Positions 36,363 through 48,940 of a stretch of DNA of 64,000 nucleotides are shown one piece after another. The notes beneath the pieces were generated by a model. The model had not been told where the DNA came from. It saw only the letters and a list, made by a program, of their open reading frames with translations, and did not search any database. Made by a program: the position numbers and the translations under genes. Numbering within the stretch: the first letter of the stretch is position 1; each line of letters starts with the position of its first letter. The DNA is from Strigops habroptila (taxonomy: Eukaryota > Chordata > Aves > Psittaciformes > Psittacidae), in assembly GCF_004027225.2 (NCBI RefSeq), contig NC_044284.2, positions 11,946,501 through 12,010,500 of the forward strand, read 5' to 3'.

Positions 36363-36606
36363 CAGCTCAAAACTTTTCCTCGTACTGGAGCTGCCACCCT
36401 CCCTAGCTGAGACATGGCTTGGATAACAGGAATGAAGTCCAGCCGAGCAGAACACCGGTGACAAAATCCCTGGTGAAATTCTGCATGGGCACCACAGCTC
36501 AACTGCACCAACCTTACTGATGCTATCAGGAGGTCAGCTGTGCCACCAGCAAATTATGCCTGAGACAAAGGGCATGCATTTGAAGTCTGGAAGAGGGGAT
36601 CTACCC

Positions 36607-36655
36607 CACAAAAAACACTGAAAACACTGAAAAACCACAAAAAACACTGAAAAAG
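36607..36655. repeat. Tandem repeat of an AACACTGAAA-like unit
   Basis: The CACTGAAAA core occurs three times in about 50 bases, separated by A-rich spacers; one spacer is the longer ACCACAAAAAA. Confidence 0.65.
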
Positions 36656-38559
36656 ACATCAACAGCTAGCAGATGAACTCTGAGCTTTCTCAGCTAGAAA
36701 GAGTTGTGGCAACCATTTCAAATTGAGCAAACAGAAGAAATCTACACCTACCTTGGCTGTCATCTTCACACCTGCAGATTTCCATCCTGTTCTAATGGGA
36801 AATCAGATTCCTCCTCTCTGCCTGTGCCTTAGCTTGTCTGAATTAGTTTCCTAATAAGTAACAACTTACTGCACTTAAAGGAATTGTATGTAGCTTTTAG
36901 CAAGTTCCTCCTTATTTAGGTGGCATTTTTGGAGATTTTTGCTACTTGGATATTCCCTTTTAGCAATTAGAACAATATTACTAGAAAGTAGGTACTAGCC
37001 AGAGTAAGGACCAAATCCTGCAACGAACTGGGGTACTGCTGTTTGGTGTGCAGTACTGCCTTCTCCCATGACTATTAGCTATGGAAAAACAAGAAAATTC
37101 AACATCATTGTATTTTCCATGCTGCTTCACACAGTGTTTTCTTCATGTTCTGTATGGTTTTAAATGTTAGTTTAAGCATTTAGATTATTCCTCTATGCAA
37201 TAGGCACATAGGAAATAGCCCAGTGAAAAGCTGCCAATAGTTGAGTCTATAAACACAGTTTGATCTGTATCTTGGAAATTTGTTTCCATTCCAACCTGTG
37301 GTTACAAAGCACTTTTACTTGTTGGCAGATGGATTTTTTTTTAAATCCCTATGCATCCTGTATTTGCCCAACAGAGTTGGCATTGATCACACACAAAAAA
37401 ACCCCAACCTTCAGATAAAATAACATTAAGGATCTGGCTGGAACCAACTTGAGCCACTGGAGTAAGAGTCAAAGCTGAGCTTTTGTTTTCAGCTCAGCTT
37501 GTTTCGTTCAGGAGCTGCAAATCACTCTGTGCTGAACACAAGTCCTTTTACTCGGCCTTCTATGAAAAGTAGAAGCTGCTACAAGAGGATAGGAATAGAT
37601 CTTGCATCGACTTGAAGAGGCTTCTTATTAGGAGACTGGCAAATATTCAGGACTGGTTAAACAGTGTTTAAGCAAATAGAAAGCAGTAGTATTCTTCTGA
37701 AGGTACAAAGAGAAATGTTTTCAAGTTTTTTTCATTAGCAGACTGAGATTTCACCAATCACTTAATCTTTTCTGAGTTAATGACATGAGGATTGTAAAGG
37801 ACTGGGCAAGCAAAGAAGTCAAACTTAAGTTGGAGGAAAGAAAAGCCTTGCTGAAAAAGCTATCCCTGGTGAAGAAACTGATGCACAGGTGGCAATGTTT
37901 GGGCACTGATCAAGCTGAACTACGAAATTACACAGGTAATTACAGAGATAAATAGATCCTAATAAAAGACTGACAAATACCCTTCATAGCCTTGCTGACA
38001 GTGTCAGAGATCAGCTCTGCCTCAGCAGATAGCGTTGAAGCAGCTGTGCTTTCCTAAGTACACAGGCTTTCATTTCTGTGCACAGTCAGGGACTGGTTTT
38101 GAACTGCTTCAGTCTGATTTAGGAAAATCTGTTACATTTGTTACAGCATATAAAACATCCTCAGATGTACCTGAAATAAAAGTTACGTATTAATTTAGGA
38201 TGCAACCGTGCAAAGATAAGCTTTATTTTACTTCAACGGGATTAATTTGTGTGAGTAAAACTAAGTGTGTCTGGAAAGGTGAATGAGTCTCCTTTTCATT
38301 AAAGCTTAGCAAATTGGTATCTTTCTTCTCTCAAGACCTGTCGCAGACAGGAGGATAAAGTGACAACTACCTGACCGAAGCAGAGCTGCTGACAGCTGGG
38401 AACTGGAAGCATTTGAATGCCTCAATAAAATCTATGAGCACTCTTTTTATTGAAAGCGTCTGCCTTCCTGACATCGAAATGGGCTGAAATAAGAGTCCTG
38501 TGAAACTCTATCAGCAGCTAATAGCTGTGTGCATTATCTCCAGCCTGCCAAACGACTGA

Positions 38560-38840
38560 TCTCTCTCAGATGCAGACACCACTATAGTCATCCATACCTT
38601 TGTTACCCCCAGACCCCATTTTGAACTGGCCAGCCAAGGCACCCGAGAGGCCCAGAGGGTCCAGAATACAGCTGCTTATCTTCTTAGGAAGATGAACCAA
38701 TGGGAGAATGAAACATTTATATTCTAAACCTGAGGAGGTTGCTAGACAACAGGCTGGCCAAAGCTGAAGGTGTTCATTACCAAAATGGTTCCACCATCTG
38801 TTTCCCGGGCTCTGGAACCATTTGCAATTGGGGTTGCACT
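38560..38840 (+). mobile_element. Probable ancient LINE relic (L2/L3-like reverse transcriptase end)
   Basis: A + strand frame reads TIVIHTFVTPRPHFELA, then EAQRVQNTAAYLLRKM. This fits the widespread LINE pattern VxHAFVTSRLDYCN followed by LQxVQNAAARLL. It then loses frame. The match is weak and the family is inferred, not proven; a CR1-clade origin is also possible. Confidence 0.4.
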
Positions 38841-41800
38841 TTTAAAAAGCAAATCTGAGAGAGTCCAAGAGCAGTCAGGTCTTAGACCACTGACTTCCTT
38901 CTAGAGCGCATCATTGCCAGGAACCTCCCTAATCCCAAACTGCTCCAAGAAGCACCGCTATTGAGATGTGATACCCACTGCAGCACTCCTGCACTGCTCT
39001 TGCTTGGCTGTGTCCAACCAAACTTCGTGCCTTCTCTGAAGGAGGTACCATACCCCTGAGAAGCCACTGCCACCAGCAGTTCCTCTCTGACTCCTGTGGC
39101 ATGGGACACCTGGCCTTTGGTGACTTGTAGCATCAGGATGGTGGTTACCCTGCCTGCATGTGAAGTGCTGAGCCCATTGCTCCCAGTGGCATGGCCTACT
39201 TGTCCTGTTAAGGTGTAACTAAAATTAAACAGGAAAGAATTTTAAGAGCCATGTAAGGTTAACCTAGAAATGAGCAGTGTGATGGGAATACTTCTGTTCA
39301 TAGCTATCAGCTAAGTTAAGCAGCAGGAGCGTTCACGGCTCTGCCTTCTGTGTTTTGTTTGAACAGAAATAAGAAAGTAATTCATGCTCCTTTTACTATT
39401 TTGCACTTATGCTTTTTAAGTTGGTAATTGCCTTTTTAGAGAATGCAAGCTAACATCCCTATGAGCTTTTCAAAACATGTCATTGAACTTCAAGGCTGTC
39501 ATTACCACCTCTGACTGCAATCTTACAGCATGCCAGTGCGATGGTAGGATGCCAGTCTCACTGAAGATATGCTAAAAATACCAAAGTATTTTGGATACAA
39601 AGAAGGCAAAGCATTACCCATGCAGTAAAAATAGTTGGTATCATGACCATCATCACTATTACCTTCTCCTAACATGGAGGCAAAACCAGCACATGGGTGA
39701 CACTCCACCTTTTTTGAAGAAAAAAAAACCAAAGAGTGTAATTCATTTGGGCAAAAGAAAAACAGATTCAGATTTATGCTCAAAACATTAGGAGATCCTC
39801 TGAAGGAACTGAAAACACTAAATAAGCATTTCTCTGTCTACTTTATCCTATCTCTTTAGGCCAGAACCACATTTGTGGGCAGAGAAGAAGCAGAGCTCTC
39901 AGCCACGTCTGCCCATGGTCCATCTTTCTCCTCCTCAGCACAGCCAGGGGTCTGCCAGTCCACACAGCAGAGTCCAGGAGCTGTTGCAAGGTACATCTAC
40001 CATAAATCCAATTATGCAACAGGGTCCTAAAACCTGCTGCCTATGCAAAACTTATTTATTAAAAATCCTGCACAACTTACACAATGTAAGAATATCCTGA
40101 ATGGCTTCCAGTTACCTACTAACTGCCAAGAAAATGCCAGAATGGGGTAACACATTTAGTGAACACATTCTTAGGGGAATCCACTTTCTCAAAGTTCCTT
40201 TCTTCCACTTCTACCATTAGAAATAGTGGTTTGTTTGGGTTTTTCTAATCGTCAGCCTCAAAACTTTGTGTTTTGAGTCAGAGCAAAGCATAGAGGACTT
40301 CTAAATGCTGCAAAAGGAAAGGCAGTATTTAAAAAGAGCAGTGGAAAGGTCCTTAAATTAGAAGACTGATCCTTTTAAAGAACTGGATATAGTGTGCTGT
40401 GCTCAAAGACTGAAGATAATCGCAAGGATGCCTTGAAGATGTGCTCTTATAACCTTAAATTTTAAGCAACAGATGTTGTTTCTGTAGGCAAAATCTGCCA
40501 ATCACTTTCACATGTTGAAAAGATCTAGTCTATTTTTCTCTTTTGTGTAAGCTAAATAATTTGGTTACTCAAACAACTTTATATGGGTGCATATATGATT
40601 ATTTCATGATAGTCATGCTGTATATTGCAAAGCCAAAAAAAAAGGGGAGGCGGAGGGAGAGACAGAGAAACGCAGTATATCCCCTCAGGCTGCAGAGAGA
40701 TCTGTGGAATTTCATATGTGTAATATTCTCTTCTTTCTTTCTGGTGTGTGTGTGTGTCAAACAGAGCAGTCAGAGAAGTTAATGGTAAGAAACTACGACA
40801 GTGAATTCTGTGCATGCATTAGCGTGCTCATCCCCAGCTGGTTTGCCGAATCTGAACAACGCTGCTTCAGTGCAGTGGCTGAAAACTAGAAAAGCATTCT
40901 TGTAGAGCTGCACGGGTGAGCCCTGGAGGGTTTCTTGCATCTCCTGGAGTGCACCTATTAAGCAGAACAGAACGAAACTGAGTTTCACTAGAGAAAAAAC
41001 AGTGCTTAGGCCAGACACTATGGAGCACAGCTTTTGACCTGATGAGCTTTCCTAACTTGTAAAGAACTAAGTAGCAAGAAGACGACTAGTAGTACTTGAT
41101 CCTGCTGCAGCAGGGAAAATCCCTCAATTACAAACTTGCTGCCTACCATCTGCTGACAGCTTGCTCCCAACACTCACTCGCTGCTGCGATAACAAGGAGT
41201 GACAAAAGCACAGCAGCTGTCTGGAAGGTGGCATGGTCAAGCTTCTTTTGATTATTAGTGTCCAGCATAACATGAAGTCTCCCCTGGGACACATGACAGA
41301 ATCCAAGAAAAGAGATGTGAAGACATAGATTTATAATCTATCTCATTTGTGCTCCCTTAATCACGCATCTCATTCGCTCGTATTCGGACCAATCTCGTTT
41401 GAAATACCTCAAGTTATCTGGTCCTACTGTTATCCCAACAGTCTCACCAGTCATGTGGTTAGGAATCATGTCCAAATATTTAATCCAGCTGTTAGTCAGG
41501 TATTCTATCTAGTCACATCTCACATGACGTATTAGTGTAATGTCTTGCTAGCCTTCTGTGGCTGCTCAGGCTGTGGCACATGGTCATAGGTGGCATCTCT
41601 TCCTACCCAGCTTAATAGACCACACAGCCCGTAGCAGCTCAACAGGCAGAAGCGACACCAAAACCTGGCACAGGGACTGTCCGCCAGCCCTGCATGGGTT
41701 CTTCTGAGTTTCCAGGAATAAAATATAAAACAAAATATATATTAAAATGCAATTGAATCTTTGTAATAATTGAAAATCAATTTACTTTTCATGGTGGAAT

Positions 41801-44800
41801 ATTTTCTGAGTAGCAGTGGTGGAAAGTCCATGTATCTCAGCTGATTCCAAGCAGGCAGGAAAGGCTACAAAGGCTTCTGTGCTTTCTCTAGTGGGTCCTC
41901 ACAGTAAGGGCACTCTTCAGGTGAGACCTGCTATTGAGAAGTGTGAGCTATTGAAAATATTCAAAATATTTACATTCTTTAGTGGATAGAAGCACTACTT
42001 TATGCTAATCTCTTCTCTAATTACTTGAGTTTCCAGCTGTGCGACAGCATAATCTGTGTAATGTCCACAACAGACCCACAGCATTTTAATATAGCAAATT
42101 TCAGGGCGATATCACAACAGGGGGATTCTGAAAGACCATGTATACTTATCAGATTATATCAATTTTTCTGAGTAGATTTTTCCTTGTTTAAACATTCAAA
42201 CCTTCCGATTGCTAAAACTTGTTACTTAAATGCTATATTCTTCTCCAGAATAAAAAGACTCAATAGTATGTAAAAACCCAAGTATTTAAACTACGGTTTG
42301 GTTTGGTTTCTTATTTTTTTGTTTGTTACATTGTGCTGTAAGATCTCAAATGACTGATTTTTTTAATCTATTTTTGGATGGGTTTAACTTTGTATGTTTC
42401 CAAACACCAGTTTCTGCTCTGACCAGAGGTCATTTTTGGTGTTCTTCCACTTTCGTCTGGCAAATTCCCCTCCTGTCTATATAGAAAAGAGACACAGCTA
42501 AACCGGATACACTGAGTGTAAAAACAGAATTTGCATGAGAAGGACAAGGGCAGAGGGAAGTCTGAAACTAAAATTACTCCAACTGGCTTTTTCAGACTGT
42601 GCTTCCAAGGCAACAGAACCCCCGTTCTTGCAAGGTTGCTCATTTATCTTGAACAGCTGCCAGGATTTTGATCTAATTTTTAGTTCTGAAGAACTAAAAT
42701 TATCCCCCTCCTTCTCAAAATAAAACTCAACCAGCCAAACACAACAAACCAGGTTTTAACTGTGTAGTGGCTTCTCTTTTTACCACCAGCAACAAAGAAA
42801 AAACTGGTCAAATTGTAAAGCTGCCAATGCTAACATTCCTTAATCAGAAGATGTATCCCCAAGCAACCCATTATAATCATGATAGTTATCAGCTATTATG
42901 GGCTAAATTATGCACAAAGACCCCGTTACAAGTTTGCAGCCCCTCTGAACTGTTGTGCACTTGTGTGACAGACAGGGCGCTGTCTGAGCAACTATTTAGT
43001 GGCAGGTTAAAGCCTGCAGGCTTTGAAAAGAAAACCCTGGGGGCACACAGACACACACAGAGAATGTATTTCTGCAGATCTTCATACATGTTCACTACTA
43101 AGTATTTAGGGGGAAAAAAGAACCCAGAGCAAAGACTGCCTTCTGCATTGCTCTGCAAACAACCCCAAAACTGACAGTGTGTTTCAGCAACACTACTGAT
43201 GCAGGAAAGCTAATGCTTTGTTGTTACCTGCAGCGTCAAGTCTCAGAGCTTTAATATCTCATATCATTAACACCTTGTCTTAGGATTCAACGCCCTCTTT
43301 TACACAGTACGTTTTCCTTCTTTATGGCCAAGAACTGTAATGTTCCTTTTCCTTCCCCCAGTCCTGCCCCTTTCTCCTACCAGCATCCTGCTGTCATAGA
43401 AAACACTCCAAAAATTCAAAGTCATCTTCCCCCTCTACTTTTGCTGCTTCTGAAACACAAGAAATTAATTAATGCTCTAAGCCAACATTTTTTTTTTCCT
43501 TTCTAAACAGCAAATGGGCTTAATGAAGACCCTTAGGTGTTTACCTGCTTTACCTGAACAACCCCAAAGAACAATACCTCTAGTTCTACCTCCTCTCTTC
43601 CCCTCACTTCCTTATCCTCTGTCACAGCTGAGCTTACTGCAGGGTTTTGGATCAAGTGCCATGACACAGCTCCATAGGTGATTAATTTCCCGAAGTGGGA
43701 CTTTGCCATCTCTAGACCTGACATTCACTGCAGCCCTCACACACCTCTTTTTTTGGCCTTGGAAGGGCTTTGCCTGTAACACTCGCAGGAGCTTTGCCAC
43801 ATGCAGGGCCAGAGCCCTCTCTAGATAGCTGAAATGTGTTTAATCAGGTTTTTTGACAGCCACTTAGTTAAAACAGTTTTAACAGTCAGCAACCTCTGAA
43901 TGGAGAAAGGTTTACTGATCGTTGACAGAGCCCCGTGTCTCCAGGATTCCATGTGCACCAGCAGGCAGCACGAACGGCTGCTCCCACTGGCTGCCCCAAC
44001 CTTCTCTGCCCACCCAGTGAAAAGAACAGCTTGTTACTCACAAAAGCATCCTGGTTTCCAGTGGCATTTCTGGTTCCACACATCATTTGAGAAGGGCAAC
44101 GGTTGTTATGGATGGACATTGGAAGGACCGCTTCCCAAGGAGGCATTTCCTTTGCTGCTGGCAGGCGTGAGTCCCGTTTACTTCCCATGCTCAGTGCTGC
44201 AGCTGCTGTTGCCTTAGAGATCAGCACCAACTGAAGAAGAATCCACTCTTCCCAGGCAGCAGGGTCTCCTACAGAACAGGTTGATGCTTGGCTTTCACCA
44301 TTAAGAAGTCCTCACATTGTAGTCATTACAGCCAGGCAAGACAGGCTATATCAAAGTAAGCACCAATTTCTTCTGCAGATGCAAAAGTGGTAGTGACTGC
44401 AGCTCTGAGGCTGGAATACCTCTTGTGCTCTGGGGGGAAGCGAAGCAGAGTGCATGGTGAGCAGAATGTCAGTGCACAGTAGCTCTCTTCGACTGGCTCC
44501 CTTCTCAGGTAACATGTAAGACATCAGCTCTCCCTGCTCTCCAATTCAGGGTAGTCCCCAAAAGCCCAAAGTCAACTACTTGTCATTCACTGTGTCCAAG
44601 TCTTGCCAGCGCTTAGCGTGCAATGCTTAGGAATCCCATTAGGAAATGTACCCAACTATCAGAGAGAAGGTGAATGATGTCTCTTTATATGCCTGATTCA
44701 GCAAGCACTGATGAGTCAATTGTCTACTGCGAAGCACCCTGGACATGGCCTCTGTGTTTCTGTCTGAAAAATACATCTACCTCCTCTGCTTGTCCACAAG

Positions 44801-47800
44801 AGGTACAGAGAAGGAAGCGCCAAAGGCTTTTAGCCCAGTCAGCAGAGGTGAGTCCCATCTTACTAATGCAGCTATGACAATGCAAATCTATGCATCTCAG
44901 GCACTTTTAAGATGTCTGTTGGACTGGCTAGCACTCTCATATTTGCATACACAATGCATTTTTGATAAATACATTCACAAATGTTAACCTAAAGAGGGAT
45001 TTTTCTTTGCCTGTCAGCAAAGAGCATCTGGAAATGATCAATCTCTCTCTCCACCTTGCCCAAATGTCCTCAGGGAGAAATTAATCTTTTCAAGACATCT
45101 ATATTGAAATGAAAAAATGCTTTTGTAAGCTAGCTGAATTCAGACAGTAGTTAAGTTTTCCTGAGAAGAAACATAGAGAAGGGAAAGGGATCCATTCTTT
45201 CTAGGAGTAAAAAACCACAAATCACTTTGCTTATTCTACTGCTAGGTGCACAAGAAGGCTTCAGCCCCTATCAAGAATCAGAGGCTCAATGCTATGGCTC
45301 CTGGCAGTGTAAATTCACATGCGTGATTAGCTTCATTTCCATTACCTACGGTGGGCTTCATACACACATAGCAGATTCTTGCAGGAACGAATGCAGCATC
45401 TCTAAGGAAAAATGTTACTGATCTGGGAATAGATAAGCAATATGACCAGTGTTGCAATGTACTCTTTCTCTTATTCTCCACCAGCTCTTGTACTTAATAT
45501 AAGAACCAGTGAATCAATTAATAGAAATAGTAAATCTGCTTATTCTTACAAAAATAGAAGAGCTGTTTATTTATCAAACAAAAGCCATGTTCAACATACT
45601 GGAGGAAAAAAAAAAGGTTTTCAAGATGGAACTGAGCCTCTGAAATGGATTCTTTCCCAAGTACCAGGAGAGCCAATTTCCCAACTGCTTATATTTCTGG
45701 TTCTTAATGCTCAAGTGTGTATGCACATTCTGGAATACAAACACAAACACAGCTCTGATGGAAAACCTTGCAAAGTTTCCTGGGAATTAGTGCTGTTATG
45801 AAATGCGATAGTTTTTCAGGTTAATTTCTGCAGAATGAGAAGGAAAAACAGAATTCAAGATTTGCAAAATATTCCCAACATAAAATGACCTCTTAATTTA
45901 AACTCCTTCACATTGCTTACTAACTCCGAATTTCAGAGCAATCCATGAAGACAACTGTGTAGCCACTAACATTACTGTTTCACTGTAGCCAAAACAGGCA
46001 GCAAGTGAAATTTCCACCTACCATAGAGCATATTCAGCCCTTGGCAACATTTGTCCTTTAAGTAAAGCACATTAGATATTGCCACAGTGAAAAAGACCAT
46101 TATCTGTCAGCTTTGTATGCTGCCAAAACACTGTGACACATTAAATGAGGTCTTTTAATTAGAAGCCTGAACACCTACAGTGGATCAGTTCATCTCTAGG
46201 ATCTCCATTTCTTCTCCCAAGTACAGTGCTAGTTTCTTGTAATTCCTTCTAAAGAATGTTGAGAGAAAAGTTGGTTTTAAGGGCTGATTTAACTTCTGAG
46301 TTAACTGCAGGGCCTGACTGTTAAATCCTGTCTGGAGCTACCCCAGTACAGCAGCCACACAATCCTCAGCAGAAGTTTGTTCCAAGGAAACTTGGACACA
46401 GTGCGCTGGAGCAAGTTCTATGAGCAGAGAAGCTGCCTTTGGAAATTTTGTCTTTTGCTATAATTCTGTCATTTAGCTTAGAATTTGTTTGGTTTGTTTT
46501 TTAGTTACATAAAATGTTTTTTTCCGCATGGTCATGCCACAACCAAAGAACCAAAGCAAAACCTGAGATAAATCACATTTTATAACTCCGAATTCATCAT
46601 TTTGAGCCATTTACACCTGTGCTTACACAGGAGTCTCCTCTGTATGAACACAAACCTATGAAACACAGAGCTGCTTGAGAGGGTGATATGCGTGTGAACT
46701 CTCTTGTTCAGCTGCATGTTTTTGCTGATTCTTACTGATTCATTAATGCACCAAGTTGCCCACACTGAAGAAGGGCTGGCGGTGCTCGTCGCATTGCTGT
46801 CCTCGCTCTGAGCATTGTTTTGAAGCTGAGGGCTCTGCCAGGAATGGCGTGGGTCTGGCTGGCCAGCCTGGGGCAGACAATGGGCTGGGTCACCTTGGGG
46901 AAGGCACATTCCAGCCTTATTTCTGTAGCTTCCTATGAAAGAAGCTTATGAGTTCACAGAAAATCAGATAAATACAACTTTTGAAAGCAAATTCTTCCCA
47001 ATTTTCTTATTTTGCAGAAATAAGGGGTGTGTGAGAGAGTGTTCTTAAACGTAAATTAACCATTACTCTGTCAATCACAAGATGATAAACCCCTTGTTCT
47101 CAGGCTTTGCTCTATTGACTTAGAAACTTTGTAACTCAATCATTAGTTTGTTTGAAATGCAATTTCAGCATGACATTTAACCATTCATTATTTTCATACT
47201 GTTTTTCACTGCTTTGTTGCAGACAAAGGTACTTCACTAAAATAATTCTTACACTGATGGATTTTTGAAGGAGAAAAGATTACAGTAACTCTCTCCAGAC
47301 AGCATTCGAAAACTATGTGAAATTTACAGTGCCTTTGTAGTACTAAGAAAATCTAGAACAAGATGTTAAGAAAACAACCAGAATAGGTGTGTACTGTTTA
47401 AAAAGACACTTAATCAAGTATTAGAAAGGAAATTAGAAGAAAATAAGGGTCTATAGTTTAAAATAGTACTGGAAATTCAAACATTATGCCAGTGGTTAAC
47501 AAAAGTACCCTCTGCTGGAGTAGCACAGCTGAAAAGCCTGCAGATGAAGCATATAAGAGCTAAATTATTGCAAGGCTTCATTTGCCTAGTGGTCTGTTGG
47601 ATGATTTTGCCGATGAAGCAGTGCATCTTTCTGCCAACTACGTGATACTTTACTTTCTCAACAGCTCTCCCAAAAAGGCTGAGAAAAGGCAGGGAAATAG
47701 GGCATTCCCAGCAGGATGTTTGGGATGATACACACCTGGGATCCTCACAAGGTCAGACCAGAATTCATTTGCCACTGGCCACGAGCATTCAAGGAGCCCT

Positions 47801-48517
47801 GAGTTTAGATATACACAGTCTGCATCAGGTAAGTCTCTTGCTTAATGACGTGGGTTCTACTCAATTTATATTGCCAGCTTGAGGTGTCAATTATGCTTCT
47901 GTGGGGAAATAATGCAATGAGCCTATTAATGTTCTAATAATGTAATAATTCTATCGCATGTAAGTCTTTGTCTTACATAAGTCTATGTGTTGCTCTATAT
48001 ATGCACTTTGAAAAATTTAAGTTTCTAAAATATAAGCAGTATTTTACTATGTCAAAGATCATGGCAATGCAGCTTATTTAAACTGTCAGAGAGATACATC
48101 TTACTTACAACTATCCAGTAGGAGGTATGTGCAAAGGTTCCTGTGAAAACAAGTCACTAATGGTAAGCAAAAGCTTAGATACTGGATAAAAAAAATCTGT
48201 ATTCCTAACTACTAAAATATCATGTTTCCAAACACGCCTTTGCCGTTGCCAACCTTACAAATACATTAAATAACACAACTCTTTGAAACATTTCAGACAA
48301 TATATAAGCTCTTAGTCTCACAAATACAATTTTATCAGTCCTAAGGAAGGCATTTGTTTATTTCTTTAAGCACCTTCTAATTACAACAGAAAATGACACT
48401 CTTTCTAGACCAGAAGCCTAAGAGAGAAAGATTTTTTGTGAAACCCTTATTTAGGTTTGTATTAAGTAGTTGTGATCTTTCCTCTGAAAGATGTGGAATT
48501 AGTCTCTCACATTACGG

Positions 48518-48940
48518 ATTCACAGAATAGTTGGAGTTGGAAGGGACCTCTGCAGACCATCTAGTCCAATCCCCTGCTTACAGCAGGGCTACCTAGGGCA
48601 GGTTGGACAGGAACACATCCAGGCGGGTGTTGAGTATCTCCAGCCTCGCTGGGCAGCCTCTTCCAGTGCTCTGCCACCCTCAAAGTAAAGAATGTTTCCT
48701 CATATTCAGATGGAACTCCCCGTGTTTCAGTTTGTGCCTGTTGCCACTTATCTTGTTGCTGGGCTCAAATGAAGAGCCTGGCCCCATTCTCTTGAAACTT
48801 GCCCTTAAGATATTTGTATGCATTGATAAGATCCCCTCTCAGTCGTCTCCTCCAGGTTAAACAGGCCAAGTTCTCTCAGCCTTTCCTCGAAAAAGAGATG
48901 CTCCAGTCCCCTCATCATCTTCATAGCCCTCTGCTGGACC
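48518..48940 (-). mobile_element. CR1 LINE 3' fragment
   Basis: Starts on the + strand with GATTCACAGAATAGTTGGAG and TTGGAAGGGACC. It continues through the usual reverse CR1 landmarks: AGTCCAATCCCCTGC, GGGCAGCCTCTTCCAGTGCT, TCATCATCTTCATAGCCCTC, then CTGCTGGACC. It differs in detail from the 25.6 kb and 34.1 kb copies, suggesting another CR1 subfamily. Confidence 0.88.

Noticed and set aside
42767-43174. 135-codon + strand frame in the intergenic region
   Set aside because: No motif, no flanking gene structure, composition like surrounding non-coding DNA.
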